Shown here in pieces: positions 31,136 to 40,800 of a stretch of 64,000 nucleotides of DNA (position 1 is the stretch's first letter; each line of letters starts with the position of its first letter). Under the pieces are notes generated by a model. That model did not search any database. It saw only the letters and a list, made by a program, of their open reading frames with translations, and had not been told where the DNA came from. The stretch covers positions 169,868-233,867 of the forward strand of contig AOLX01000026.1 in the NCBI GenBank assembly GCA_000336895.1. The letters are read 5' to 3'. The translations under genes and the position numbers were made by a program. Source of the DNA: Haloarcula argentinensis DSM 12282 (GTDB lineage Archaea; Halobacteriota; Halobacteria; Halobacteriales; Haloarculaceae).

Positions 31136-31141
31136 CTAAGC

Positions 31142-32989
31142 TCACGCTCCAATCTGGGGCCAGCCGCTGGTGTCAGTCAACTCCTCGTAGACGTAGTCCC
31201 ACTTGACGTTCTCGTGGTGGAAGGAACCGTGACTGCTGGCCTCTTTGAGACCTTGCCACGTCTCCTCAGGGACGTCGAGGTAGACGTAGATCCGGTCGAC
31301 TGGGTCGCCGTGGAAGCGGATGTAGAGGTCCCGCGTCTGGCGGTCGTAGAGGCCGGCGACGAGGTTGCTGCTGTCAAACTGCATCATATCAACCCGGGTC
31401 TCGTCGGGCGAGAGTGGGTCGTCCGCCTCGACCGTGACGCCAGAGCGGGTGCCGACCTTGTTCTCTTTCGGTGGGGCGTCCTCGGGCCGGCTGGCCTGGG
31501 TTCCCGACGCGTCCTCGTCAAACTCGCTGCCGACGTTGGCGACCAGCGTCTGTCCGTCGACGGGGTGGTCATCCGGCAGTGGGTCCTGGCCGATCATATC
31601 CAGCGCTCGGTCAACCGGGATTGCACCACGGACAGCCTGAATCTTCGACCGTGCGGTTCGCGCCTCTTCGGCCGGCTGGTCGGCGCCGCGCAACACGAAG
31701 TCGATCGTCCAGTCGTCGACGCCGAGCGCGGTCTGGTGCAGGATGCGGTAGAGCCGTGCCTCAAACTTCGCCTGCTCCGGTGCGATGACGTCTTCGGCGA
31801 ACTCCTGAACCTGCGCCTGGGAGTTCGACCGGTTTGACGTGTCGGTGACGTTGATGAGGATCGGCGGCACCTCGTGCACCTTCGCGATCTCGTGTTCGTT
31901 GCGCCGGCGGAACTCTTGGAACTCCATGTCGCCCTGGTCCGTCGCCCCCAGCGGTTCGAACTCGATCTCGACGTCGCTTGGGTCGCCCTCGGCCAGTGGG
32001 TCGTCGCTCTGGAACTCGAAGCCGTCGACCTCGAGGATCGCGGTCCGGTACCGCTGGCCCTTGAGGTTCTGCTGGAGTTCTCGCAACTCCTGCTTGCTCT
32101 CCTCGGTGAGCGTGCCGCCGTAGACCTTGATGGCGTAGTGAGGGATGCCTAGGTTGTCGAACATATCGTGGTTCATCTCTTGGGCGGCTTCGTCGGCGGC
32201 CATCGTCCGCATCGAGGCGACCCAGTCCGGGATGCCGTAGTACAGTGACAGTGGCGACGGGTTGGGAATGAAGAGCAGCTCGTTGGCCGGCCCGTTCGGG
32301 AGATCCTCGGCGCTCGATGCGACCTCTCCGGTCTCCTTGTCGACGAACGTCGGGTCGTCGCCGTAGCGGTCGCCAGCCTCGCCGAAGTAGCGCCGGCGCC
32401 CCTGTCGGATCTGGACGTAGCCGTGACCACTCTCGATCTCTTCGCGTGTCTCGCCGTTTGCGGTCTCGATCTCCGTCGTCGTCTTGCGAACGCGTGTCGT
32501 CGCCGACGGGACGTGGGCCAACCCGACCGGCGTGCCGTCGCCCTCGACGAGGATCTCCAGCGACGCCCACCCGATGCCGTGGTAGTCGAGCCGGGACAGT
32601 TCCAGTACCTCCTCGGGCGTCGCAGCGGTCGTGTTCTCGGGGCCGATCGACCACTTCGAGTCCGAGCCGTGCCAGAAGTTGTTGACTGCCTGGTACGCAT
32701 CCCCGTCTGGGTCGGGGCTGTCGGCGCTTGGGTGCGGGACGATGTCGAAGCCGTACCCACACTCATACCGGGCCTTCTTGCGAAGGCACGCTTGATGCGT
32801 CTCGTTGAGTTCTTGGAACGAGGCCAGCGTTTCGGGATTGTACGGCGGGACGATGCCCCGACCGACGTCCGTTGCGATGCGCCGTTCGTCTAGCTGTGTC
32901 GTCTCCTTGGCCTTCTGCATCGCCCCGCTGTTGCCGGGCGTCGAGATGGACAGGGAGACGCGCGCCTCGTCAGATGTGTCGTCTGTCAT
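31142..32989 (-). CDS. Portal protein with C-terminal KTSC domain, 615 aa
   Basis: Portal features: an N-terminal arm, the clip/wing region with LVEGDGTPVGLAHVPSATTR, LLFIPNPSPLSLYYGIPDW, and the long stem helix region (EFQEFRRRNEHEIAKVHEVP followed by APEQAKFEARLYRILHQTAL). Residues about 535-604 form a separate KTSC domain, recognisable by FDSSNLVAGLYDRQTRDLYI and YVYLDVPEETWQGLKEASSH. The N-terminal 480 residues already make a full portal, so the tail is an addition. It forms the dodecameric DNA channel of the head. Confidence 0.85.
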   Translation of the reverse strand: MTDDTSDEARVSLSISTPGNSGAMQKAKETTQLDERRIATDVGRGIVPPYNPETLASFQELNETHQACLRKKARYECGYGFDIVPHPSADSPDPDGDAYQAVNNFWHGSDSKWSIGPENTTAATPEEVLELSRLDYHGIGWASLEILVEGDGTPVGLAHVPSATTRVRKTTTEIETANGETREEIESGHGYVQIRQGRRRYFGEAGDRYGDDPTFVDKETGEVASSAEDLPNGPANELLFIPNPSPLSLYYGIPDWVASMRTMAADEAAQEMNHDMFDNLGIPHYAIKVYGGTLTEESKQELRELQQNLKGQRYRTAILEVDGFEFQSDDPLAEGDPSDVEIEFEPLGATDQGDMEFQEFRRRNEHEIAKVHEVPPILINVTDTSNRSNSQAQVQEFAEDVIAPEQAKFEARLYRILHQTALGVDDWTIDFVLRGADQPAEEARTARSKIQAVRGAIPVDRALDMIGQDPLPDDHPVDGQTLVANVGSEFDEDASGTQASRPEDAPPKENKVGTRSGVTVEADDPLSPDETRVDMMQFDSSNLVAGLYDRQTRDLYIRFHGDPVDRIYVYLDVPEETWQGLKEASSHGSFHHENVKWDYVYEELTDTSGWPQIGA

Positions 32990-32991
32990 GA

Positions 32992-34374
32992 TTAGAGATA
33001 ACTCACTCCGCTGGAGTTGTCGCCGTCGCGCTTCTCGGCCCGGCTGGCCGCTGCGGCGAGTTGGTCGAACTTCGAGACCGCCAGCGCGAACCCATCAACG
33101 CTATCGTCGTAGCCGTTGTCCGGCGCGTGGTATTTCGTATACCCCGTCTCCGAGACGTCCTCTTGGAGTTGCCGGAGTTCGAGATGGAGTTGGTCCAACG
33201 CGGGGATGTCTGGGACGGTCAGGTCGCCAGCCTCGACGAGCGTCGCCAGCGTCTCGATGAGCTGTTTCTTGGTTTTCGGCGAGAACGACACCGGTTCGAT
33301 GTTGACACCAGCGCCAGCGAGGTCGGCGACGATCTTGTTGTCACGGGAGGCATCGGGGATGACTACGCCGCCGTACGTGCTGTAGACGCGCTTGGCGTGG
33401 GCTTCGATGCCGTCCCAGGACTCATTCTGGCCGCGGTGATAGTACGCCAGCTCGCCGGCGGCGTCGACGGCGAGGGTCACGCGATAGTCTCGCGAACGAG
33501 CGAAGTCGACGCCGATGGCGACCGGGCGAGTGACGGCGTCGGGCGACCGCCGGACCTCGCCGACAAACTCGCCACTCGGATCGTGCTCTTGATCGACAGT
33601 GACGTCGTAGTCACCGGTGAACAGCTTGTCGTCAAGCTCGCGAAACACCTGCCCGCCGTCATCGGGGAGCTGCGCCAGATACTCGCGCTCGAACAGGTGC
33701 GGTGGAACCGTCCCACGCTTGTCCTCGGGGTTCTCGGCCAGAAACGGGTTATCGGAACTCGTCGCGTGCCACGACGCGTACTCAGGATGGTCAGCGGACT
33801 GGCCGTAGTCGTAGAACCGATGGAACCACGACCGCGGCCGGTAGGGTTTGGAGATGAACAGCGCGCAACCCCGCGTGTCCAGTAGCATCGGTTCGAGGTC
33901 GCCATACCAGATCCCCTCGCGCATCTGGTCGGCCTCGTCGAGGATGATCCGGTCGACGCCCTCGCCCTGGAGGCTCTGGGGCCGGTCGAACGTGCGGAAC
34001 TCGATACGAGCGCCGTTTTCGAGTTCGATATAGCGGGGTTTGGACTCGCCGTAGTCCGCAATCCAGTCGTTCGGGATGGCGCTTTTGACCGTGTCATAGC
34101 CGTGTTTATTGGCCTGGTCGTAGGTCGGCCCGACCCACCAGACGAGGACGCCCATCGGGTCATCCGGTCCCCACTGCGAGCCCCACGGCCGGCGTGCGTA
34201 TTCGATGGTGTCGATCGCCCCGGTGATGTTCTTGCCCGCTCGCCGGCCCCAGCGGCAGACGCGAAACCGAGCGTCCGACTGGAGGACTTGGCGCTGTTTC
34301 TCGTGAACCGAGTACTCCGGCGCCGGCTGGAGTGGGTCGGCCGGGATGTCGTCAGTTGTCGTCGCCATCGTCAC
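32992..34374 (-). CDS. Terminase large subunit, 460 aa
   Basis: ATPase: deviant Walker A WGRRAGKNIT (42-51) and Walker B IILDEA (143-148). Nuclease: acids at D290 (GVDFARS), D341 (VIPDAS) and D423/D424 near NGYDDSVDGFALAV, the RNase-H-like triad. It packages viral DNA into proheads with the upstream small subunit and the downstream portal. Start at 34374 or 34368; both overlap the small terminase stop. Confidence 0.92.
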   Translation of the reverse strand: MTMATTTDDIPADPLQPAPEYSVHEKQRQVLQSDARFRVCRWGRRAGKNITGAIDTIEYARRPWGSQWGPDDPMGVLVWWVGPTYDQANKHGYDTVKSAIPNDWIADYGESKPRYIELENGARIEFRTFDRPQSLQGEGVDRIILDEADQMREGIWYGDLEPMLLDTRGCALFISKPYRPRSWFHRFYDYGQSADHPEYASWHATSSDNPFLAENPEDKRGTVPPHLFEREYLAQLPDDGGQVFRELDDKLFTGDYDVTVDQEHDPSGEFVGEVRRSPDAVTRPVAIGVDFARSRDYRVTLAVDAAGELAYYHRGQNESWDGIEAHAKRVYSTYGGVVIPDASRDNKIVADLAGAGVNIEPVSFSPKTKKQLIETLATLVEAGDLTVPDIPALDQLHLELRQLQEDVSETGYTKYHAPDNGYDDSVDGFALAVSKFDQLAAAASRAEKRDGDNSSGVSYL

Positions 34375-34846
34375 CTCCGTAGGTCACAAAGTCAGCGGTG
34401 ACGTCGTGGGTGGCGTTGACCTCAGCGTCGAGTTCTACTTCTTGACGCTCGGTCTTGATGAACTTGAACGACCGCTCTAGAAGGAACCGGGCGAACGAGA
34501 CGTCTATCTCGTCGTCGGGGTCAAGTGCCCGCCGAGCGAGTCGTTCGGCCGCTCTCGCACGCGCACGCTTGAAGCTGTTAGAAAACTCCTCATACTTGTC
34601 GAGGTACTCGTACAGCGTCGGTCGGGAGATACCGCCCTTGTTGGCGACCTGCTTGAGATTCAGCGGCCCGTCGGCGGCGTCGAGGAGATCCTCGCGGGCC
34701 TTCTCGAACTTCGACGGCCGGCCACCGTCGTCGGTGTCGGTTTCCTCAGTGTGGATGCCGCACCGACCGTCGTCGTACTTCGCAGTGTAGTCGCACAGCT
34801 CGCCGTCGTTCTTGATTTCGCCGCAAGTCTCTTCGTCATCAGTCAT
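34352..34846 (-). CDS. Terminase small subunit with N-terminal Cys/His knuckle, 164 aa
   Basis: Start at MTDDEETCGEIKND; the region upstream in frame belongs to another gene. The N-terminus C-x8-C-x9-C-x2-H (CGEIKNDGELC...CGIH) may bind zinc. The core helix-turn-helix is LNLKQVANKGGISRPTLYEY, followed by a long helix (FSNSFKRARARAAERLARRA), the usual small terminase plan. It binds the packaging site. Confidence 0.75.
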   Translation of the reverse strand: MTDDEETCGEIKNDGELCDYTAKYDDGRCGIHTEETDTDDGGRPSKFEKAREDLLDAADGPLNLKQVANKGGISRPTLYEYLDKYEEFSNSFKRARARAAERLARRALDPDDEIDVSFARFLLERSFKFIKTERQEVELDAEVNATHDVTADFVTYGGDDGDDN

Positions 34847-34856
34847 GGGTAAACAG

Positions 34857-35102
34857 TTACTCGTCGCTGTCAGTGTCGTCGCCCTGGACATCGGCTGCCT
34901 CGTCGAGCGCCGCACCGAACGTCGCCCGACCGAACACGGCGAACCCAGCGGCGATGACGATGGCGAGGATGACGACCTCCCAGAGCGTGCCGAGTGGGTT
35001 GCCGGTGAGCTGGCCGTGGGCCCACAGCGCGGTGACCGTCGCGATAACTGCGGTCCCAACGGCGGCGCGAAGGGCTCGGTACGGTCGTTGGGGTCGTTGC
35101 AT
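34857..35102 (-). CDS. Small two-span membrane protein, holin-like, 81 aa
   Basis: Membrane segments AVGTAVIATVTALWAHG and LWEVVILAIVIAAGFAVFG, with a basic N-terminus and an acidic C-terminus. It is the second of a pair of small membrane genes just before the terminase genes. Size and topology suit a holin, but archaeal tailed viruses have no proven holin, so the name is tentative. Confidence 0.55.
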   Translation of the reverse strand: MQRPQRPYRALRAAVGTAVIATVTALWAHGQLTGNPLGTLWEVVILAIVIAAGFAVFGRATFGAALDEAADVQGDDTDSDE

Positions 35103-35416
35103 CAGTTGTCGTCCCGATTGGTGGTCTGTTGCGACCGGACCTCGGCGAACGCCGTCGCGAGGGCCGCGTAGTCGGCGGCGTCGATGCCGTTGTAGAGGCC
35201 GAGCGTGGCGATACTGAGTACGGTGATGATGGTCGCATCGGCGTTAGTGAGAAACAGCGCCGTCAGGGCAATGCCGATGATGCCAGCGTTGACGAGGATG
35301 GTGCGCAGGATTTTCAGCGTTTTCAGCATCCGGAGGTCACCACCCGACCGAGCGATCTCGCAGTAGTCGTCGGCGAGGACGTCGTGGACGTACCAGGGCC
35401 GTTGTGTCTGACTCAT
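35102..35416 (-). CDS. Small two-span membrane protein, holin-like, 104 aa
   Basis: An N-terminal soluble part (RPWYVHDVLADDYCEIARSG) is followed by LVNAGIIGIALTALFLT and ATIITVLSIATLGLYNGID as membrane helices. It overlaps the next gene by ATGA. With its neighbour it could form a lysis or DNA-ejection pair; this is inference from position. Confidence 0.55.
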   Translation of the reverse strand: MSQTQRPWYVHDVLADDYCEIARSGGDLRMLKTLKILRTILVNAGIIGIALTALFLTNADATIITVLSIATLGLYNGIDAADYAALATAFAEVRSQQTTNRDDN

Positions 35417-35613
35417 GATGCATCGTGGGCCCCGGCCCGGTCGGTTAGTCGGCTGGCGGTGCTTGACTGAATCATAACTGTCCGGCTGGGGAGTTGCACC
35501 CCGCGCTCTGTGTGAGCGTACTGAATCCGGACTGGGCGGTCGACGTCGGAGTGACGAGCTGGGCCGACCGGTTGACTGGCGATGCGGACCCTACCGCCGG
35601 ACTACGTGGCGGA

Positions 35614-36180
35614 TCATCGGGGCCGGCGACCCGCTTTGACGGCTCTCGCGACGGCCGTCGAGAACGTCCCGAAGTCGTCGCCGGCGTAGTCTGGGTCCCG
35701 CTTGAGCTCACCGACCTCGACGAGCAATGCAAGCGGATCGTGAGCGGCACCGAACTCAGTTAGCGTCGCGATGATGCCCACTGCAGCTTCCAGGGCCTCG
35801 CTGCGAGACCGTGTCGACGGTGATCGGTGGGTGTCGACAGCGCCGCAGAACGCACATGCCGTCGACGAGTCGAGATTGTCGCCCGGCGGGTTCGCGTATT
35901 CGGTGCGGCCGGCGAGTTGCTCTTGTTCGTGGTACTCGCGGTCGGCGGTGTTCCATCTGGGCTCACCTTCCGGGAGATCGTACTCGACGAAACACAGAAT
36001 GTCACCGACGCTGCGGCCCCAGTTGTGGCCGAAGTTGTGCTGGGCACGGATCCGTCGGTAGCATTGCTGGCAGCATAGGCTGGGGTCTGCGACCAGCGTC
36101 TCGAAGACGACCTCAGGTTGATCGGGGACGTCGACGTCGTCGGTCGCGATGCTCGCGGTGGGTGAAAACTGGATACTCAT
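35614..36180 (-). CDS. Zinc-binding hypothetical protein, 188 aa
   Basis: Two Cys pairs, CCQQC near 36-40 and CAFC near 109-112, probably hold zinc as in HNH-like or zinc-ribbon proteins; GHNWGRSVGDILCFVEYDLP lies between them. An HNH nuclease would fit a site next to terminase, but the His-Asn-His triad is not evident. It is separated from the holin-like genes by 197 bases without a gene, and from the next plus-strand gene by 279 bases with none I can support. Confidence 0.6.
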   Translation of the reverse strand: MSIQFSPTASIATDDVDVPDQPEVVFETLVADPSLCCQQCYRRIRAQHNFGHNWGRSVGDILCFVEYDLPEGEPRWNTADREYHEQEQLAGRTEYANPPGDNLDSSTACAFCGAVDTHRSPSTRSRSEALEAAVGIIATLTEFGAAHDPLALLVEVGELKRDPDYAGDDFGTFSTAVARAVKAGRRPR

Positions 36181-36459
36181 AGCTGGGGGAGGTCACCGCC
36201 GGTGTAGAGCGGCTGGGGAAGTGGACGTGAACTACTACAGGGGCGTTTGTTAAACCGGATCCGCAAGCGGCCTTTACCACTGCGGGTCCCACGGGATATT
36301 CACAACTCTGATGCCCGCTTTCCAGACGCCCATGTTGAGTGCGCACATGATGTCCCTCTCACGATTTGCACTTGGATGAACAACTGGAATAGGGTATCCA
36401 AAACACGCAAAAGAAAAAGAGTTTGTGACCTGAAAACAACGGCTGTTACTACTAATCTC

Positions 36460-37545
36460 ATGCAAGCAACTCCCAATAATCCAGCTGCAGCCGAATTAAC
36501 TCTGCTACAGTTTGTTGCGTTAGCGCTTCCTGCTGTGGCAATTCTTCTCCAAGCAGTAATCCAGCAACATGATCAGATGGATGACTACTCTTCGCAATCT
36601 TGGACGGAAATTAAACTCATTCAATACAGTTTTTATGCGTTAGTTATGTCTGGCTTAGTCTTCATTTATCCTATATTTATTGAAAATAGCTCCATATATG
36701 TCCAAATAGGGATTCTGATCGCAGGCGGTGCCCTACTACTCTTGATACCTGCAACTTGGTTTGGTCTACGTAGGGGTAGGTATGGAACAAATAAATTTGA
36801 GACTCCTGAGAAAGAGGCCAAATCAAAACTGAAATTATACGTACCATTTATGATTGGCGCAGCAGTTATCGGATTAATAGCAAGATTTCTTCCAACTATT
36901 TTAGGTACGTTCACAACAGCCTCTATAGAAAATTCAGTACCCTTCATAAACAACGTGGTAGTCGGTGCAGTTATTGCAACTAGTATATTATTATTCCTAC
37001 AATTAGTAGAAATATATACTAAATTCAAGGCGCGTGACCAAGCACAGCAGGCCTGGAATGAAACATTAATTAAGAATCTGGAGGAGATTGAATCGCTATT
37101 AGAATCTTACTCACTAGAAGACGATGCCGGTGTGAGACATTACAAATATATGCTGAAGAAATTAAATAACACCTCAGAAATATTGGGGGAGTTGATAGAG
37201 GACGTGCCTGAGGGGGTTGACGAAGATCGCTTGCGAAGGGTACAGGATTTATCTAATCAATTATCACTTCTCCAGGACCTCACTGGAGCGTTAATATCTG
37301 CCCTTGAGGATGCCCAAGCATTCGATAAACGGTACCAGAGCTTAGTCTCCGAGTTACAATCCACCCGTATGGGTATAGATGCGGAGGCCGAGGATGCCTC
37401 AGCAGAAATTAATAGGTTAGAGGATTTGAAAAATAGTACAGAAGAAAAACGAGAAAGACAGTTGAACCAAGTTGAAGATTTAGAGGCAGACATTTCGGAA
37501 ACAATCAGCCAGATAAACTCAATCATAGAACTGTTACACGATTAA
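36460..37545 (+). CDS. Membrane protein with long C-terminal coiled coil, 361 aa
   Basis: Start at the ATG at 36460, which removes a basic non-native leader. Four membrane helices (about 10-28, 47-66, 72-92, 125-145 and one near 160-180) precede about 180 residues of coiled coil (NLEEIESLLESYSLEDDAGV, INRLEDLKNSTEEKRERQLN). The gene is AT-rich, lies opposite to all neighbours and sits between replication and packaging modules. This fits a moron for superinfection exclusion or host defence, but no effector domain is visible. Confidence 0.65.
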   Translation: MQATPNNPAAAELTLLQFVALALPAVAILLQAVIQQHDQMDDYSSQSWTEIKLIQYSFYALVMSGLVFIYPIFIENSSIYVQIGILIAGGALLLLIPATWFGLRRGRYGTNKFETPEKEAKSKLKLYVPFMIGAAVIGLIARFLPTILGTFTTASIENSVPFINNVVVGAVIATSILLFLQLVEIYTKFKARDQAQQAWNETLIKNLEEIESLLESYSLEDDAGVRHYKYMLKKLNNTSEILGELIEDVPEGVDEDRLRRVQDLSNQLSLLQDLTGALISALEDAQAFDKRYQSLVSELQSTRMGIDAEAEDASAEINRLEDLKNSTEEKRERQLNQVEDLEADISETISQINSIIELLHD

Positions 37546-37570
37546 GAGAAGTTATAAAATGGTCTGCGAG

Positions 37571-37801
37571 TCAGTCGCTAGATTTGTAACGGGGGCTTCG
37601 GGCGTCTTTTCCCGGGCGATAATCAATTAATTCCTGCTCTTGCAACACATCAATTGCATCCCGAGCTGTTCGGTCAGGTAGGGCGGTTCGTGCCCGAATC
37701 TCAGCCAAACTCAGAGGGCCACACTCGTCTACAATCAGGTAGACCAGTTTTGCTGACGGCGGTACGTCCGCAACCTCGGGGGAGAGTGTGAGATCTGTCA
37801 T
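37571..37801 (-). CDS. Winged-helix transcription regulator, 76 aa
   Basis: A compact MarR/TrmB-like wHTH: SAKLVYLIVDECGPLSLAEI, RTALPDRTARDAIDVLQEQ and the wing LIDYRPGKDARSPRY. Such proteins are widespread in haloarchaea. It follows the prim-pol/helicase gene by about 60 bases on the same strand and may regulate the replication or late genes. Confidence 0.7.
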   Translation of the reverse strand: MTDLTLSPEVADVPPSAKLVYLIVDECGPLSLAEIRARTALPDRTARDAIDVLQEQELIDYRPGKDARSPRYKSSD

Positions 37802-37861
37802 AGGGTAGAGCGGTGGCTGTCTGGCCGTCCCGCGAACGGCCGTGAATCGGTCATCGAGTGG

Positions 37862-40800
37862 TCAGTCTGAGGCCGACCGCCAGTCCCAGACTGCTGTGTC
37901 TCCTTGGTCATCGGTGCTCGCTCCGGTCGTGGGTGCGTCGACGGCAGGGGCGGTGTCCCGAATCGCCAACGACCACGTATAGGTATCCAATACGGCATCG
38001 TTGGCAGTCTCGCCCAGGTCCACAACGCCGGCGTTGGGCAGCCCATCATCGGCGTACAGCGTCGCACCGTGTGCGCCGCCACCCTCGAAGGCCTGCACCA
38101 CGTCCATGCCCTCGAGGCGATGGAGCGTCTGGCGGACGTGCTCTTTCGTCACGCCAACGGCCTCGGCAATTTCCCGAGCCGTCTTTGACGTCGTCGACGA
38201 CCGGAGTTCCTCTACGATGGCTCGCTGCGCGTCGGTGAAGGTCCACTCGATGCCTGACACCTGGACGTCGGCGAAGTCAGCTGGCATCGCGTCGGTTCGG
38301 ACGAACACCGTCGCGTGGCTCTCGGGGTCGTCAGGGTTCCGGGCGTACCGGCCGGCGGCCTGGGCCGTGTGATTCTCACGAACACTCGCGAGGATGGCCT
38401 GGGCAGTCTCGGCGTCGGGGCCCTCGAAACCGCGCCCGTGGGCACGCTCTTGGGCACCGTCGACGTCGACCGTCTCCGGCGCCGCGTCCAGGTCGAGCTC
38501 GGCCAGCAGGTCGAGAACGAAATCGTCGCCGGGGTCGATGGATCCCTCGACGAGACCGACGTCCTCGTGAGCGAAGTCGTTCCGTGACTTCTCCTCGCCG
38601 TAGTGCATCGTCCGGTCATCGACGTCGTTGACGCTGGCGTCATCGAGGATTTCTTGCAGCTGAGACTCGACGGCGCTGGTCGTGATGGCGGTCCGGAATC
38701 CATCGCCGTACTCCTCGCGGAGGTGCTCGACCATCGTCTCGACTTGGTCGCGCTGGAAGTACTCACCGCTCGCGAGCGGCCGGGTCGCCTCGCCAACCTG
38801 GACGACGCGAAGTCCGCGCTCATAGCGGCGCCAGAGTCGCCGCTCCTCGGGGTCGAGCACCGCGGTGGTGTCGATGTGAGGGACTGTGTTGACGGCCCAC
38901 ACCGGCTGGGCGGGGTGGGCGTCCAGCCCGATCACACTGCGGGCATGTGAGAGGTCCGGTACCGTCCGCACTGTCCGGATGTCGTTGTCCTCGTCCATCG
39001 CGACGGTCACCCAGACGCGGTTCCACCCATCGCCCTCGCCGGCGTTGGCGTCGAGTCGTGGTGGCTGGTGGGGTGTCTTCCCGACCCGGCGGCCATTTCC
39101 TCGGTCTTCGGCATGGAAGATAGCCCTCGCGAGGGCTGGAGCGAGGGTATGAGCGTCGGGCTCGGAGATGTACCACTCCCGGTCGGGCTCGAAGTCGAGA
39201 CAGTGTTGGAGCTGGTCGCGCTCTTTGCCGGCGTCGCCACCCCAGCCGTTGTGGTCGACCAGTGAGATGAACGACTCCCAGGTGGTGACCGGCGCGTCAG
39301 CAGCCTGGAGGAACGCGGTGATGGCGCGCTCGATGCGCTCTTTCGTGAGGTCCTGCTGGAAGTCGGGTTCCTCGTCGATGACGATGTTCGCGGACTGCCG
39401 GAGTCCGGGGACGTGGGCGAAGTTGTGGGTAGCGATGACGAGCGACCAGTCGCCCTCGCGGAGGACCTCCCACTGCTCGATGGCAGGACACTTGGCCGAC
39501 TCGCCTTCGTCAAAGTCGCCCTTTTCGTCGTCGTAGGTCGTTGATGACCCGATACAGCAGGGGAGTGTCGTCGACTGGTCGTTGTGTTCGGCGAGATACT
39601 GGTGGGCGGCCGAGAACGGTATGCCCTTCCCCTCGCACTGAGCGTCGAGCCACTGACTTGCGGGCTCGCCCTCGATGGTGATAACCTGTCGGTCGGCGTC
39701 GGCCTCCCGAGCATCACGGGGATCGTGGTCACCCGCAGCGACGGGGCAGGCCTCGTGTCGTGACTGCAGGACGAAGTGCTCGCCACCGTGTTCCGCAGCG
39801 GCCTCGGCGGCTTCATCGCGAGCGTCGCGGGTGGCCGACAGGTGGACGACCGGCTGGTCGCCGGTGACATCGTCAAAGGCGTCCCATCGGGAGGTCGCGA
39901 CGGCGTAGGACTTCCCCAGCGATGTCGGTGCGTCGACGACAGTCTCGTCCTCGTGGCGCATCGCCTGCTTGATGGTGTCGAGTAACTCGTCGCGAGCATC
40001 GTCCGTCGACGGCCACTCTAGGCCGCGCTTCTTTGCGGCCCGGCGCCGCTCTCGCTGCGGAAGTGCTTCGAGCTGGCCGAGCGGTAGTGCGCTGGTTGGC
40101 TCGCCGTCGACGTCGTCGTCTCGGGCCCACGCGTCCTGCAGGAGCGGGTGGGCGTCATCGTGATCACCGTCATCGTCGACACCATCGTCTTCGAGCTCGG
40201 GGATGTCGAAGCCGAGGTCGCGGAGGTGCTCGACACCGGTCCACCAAGTCGCGCCGGACACACCGCCGGCGGCTTGCTCCGGGCGGAGTTCGCCGGCGTC
40301 GATGGCGGCCATGACCACAGGGCCACCGTAGCCACCGCGGTCGCCGGTGTCCATCCATCGCTCCGAGTTGACGATGTTCGCCGTCCCGTTGGAGTTCGGC
40401 CCCCAGGTCGGCGCGAACGCGCGCTCGCCATCGCTCGTCGACGCTGAGTCGTTCCAGCGGTGGACGATAGTCCGCTCGGCGACGCGCTGGGCATCGAGGC
40501 AGTCCAGGGCATGGAAGATGTCTCGGATGTCGGTCGTTGTCTCGTCGGTGGACGTCGCCGTGGGCTCGTAGTCAGAGCTGTCGAACTCTTCGCGAGCGGC
40601 GGCGGGCTCGTCGATACGTTCAGCCTGACTGGCGGCGACCGGGTCGTTGACCTGCACGAGCGTCTCGACAACATCATCGTTCCACTCACGAACTTCGGTC
40701 GGCGTCCCGGCCACGTGGTCGCCGGTCATCACACAGACACGCTTGCCGGGATACACTTCGATAGCGGGGAGGTCGTCGTTGCTTCCCCACGGATCGTCGT

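Noticed and set aside
36274..36465. Minus-strand frame ending GIRVVNIPWDPQW
   Set aside because: The end looks vaguely like a conserved tail seen in haloarchaeal mobile genes, but no domain, start or neighbour supports it; it covers part of the upstream region of the 36460 gene.
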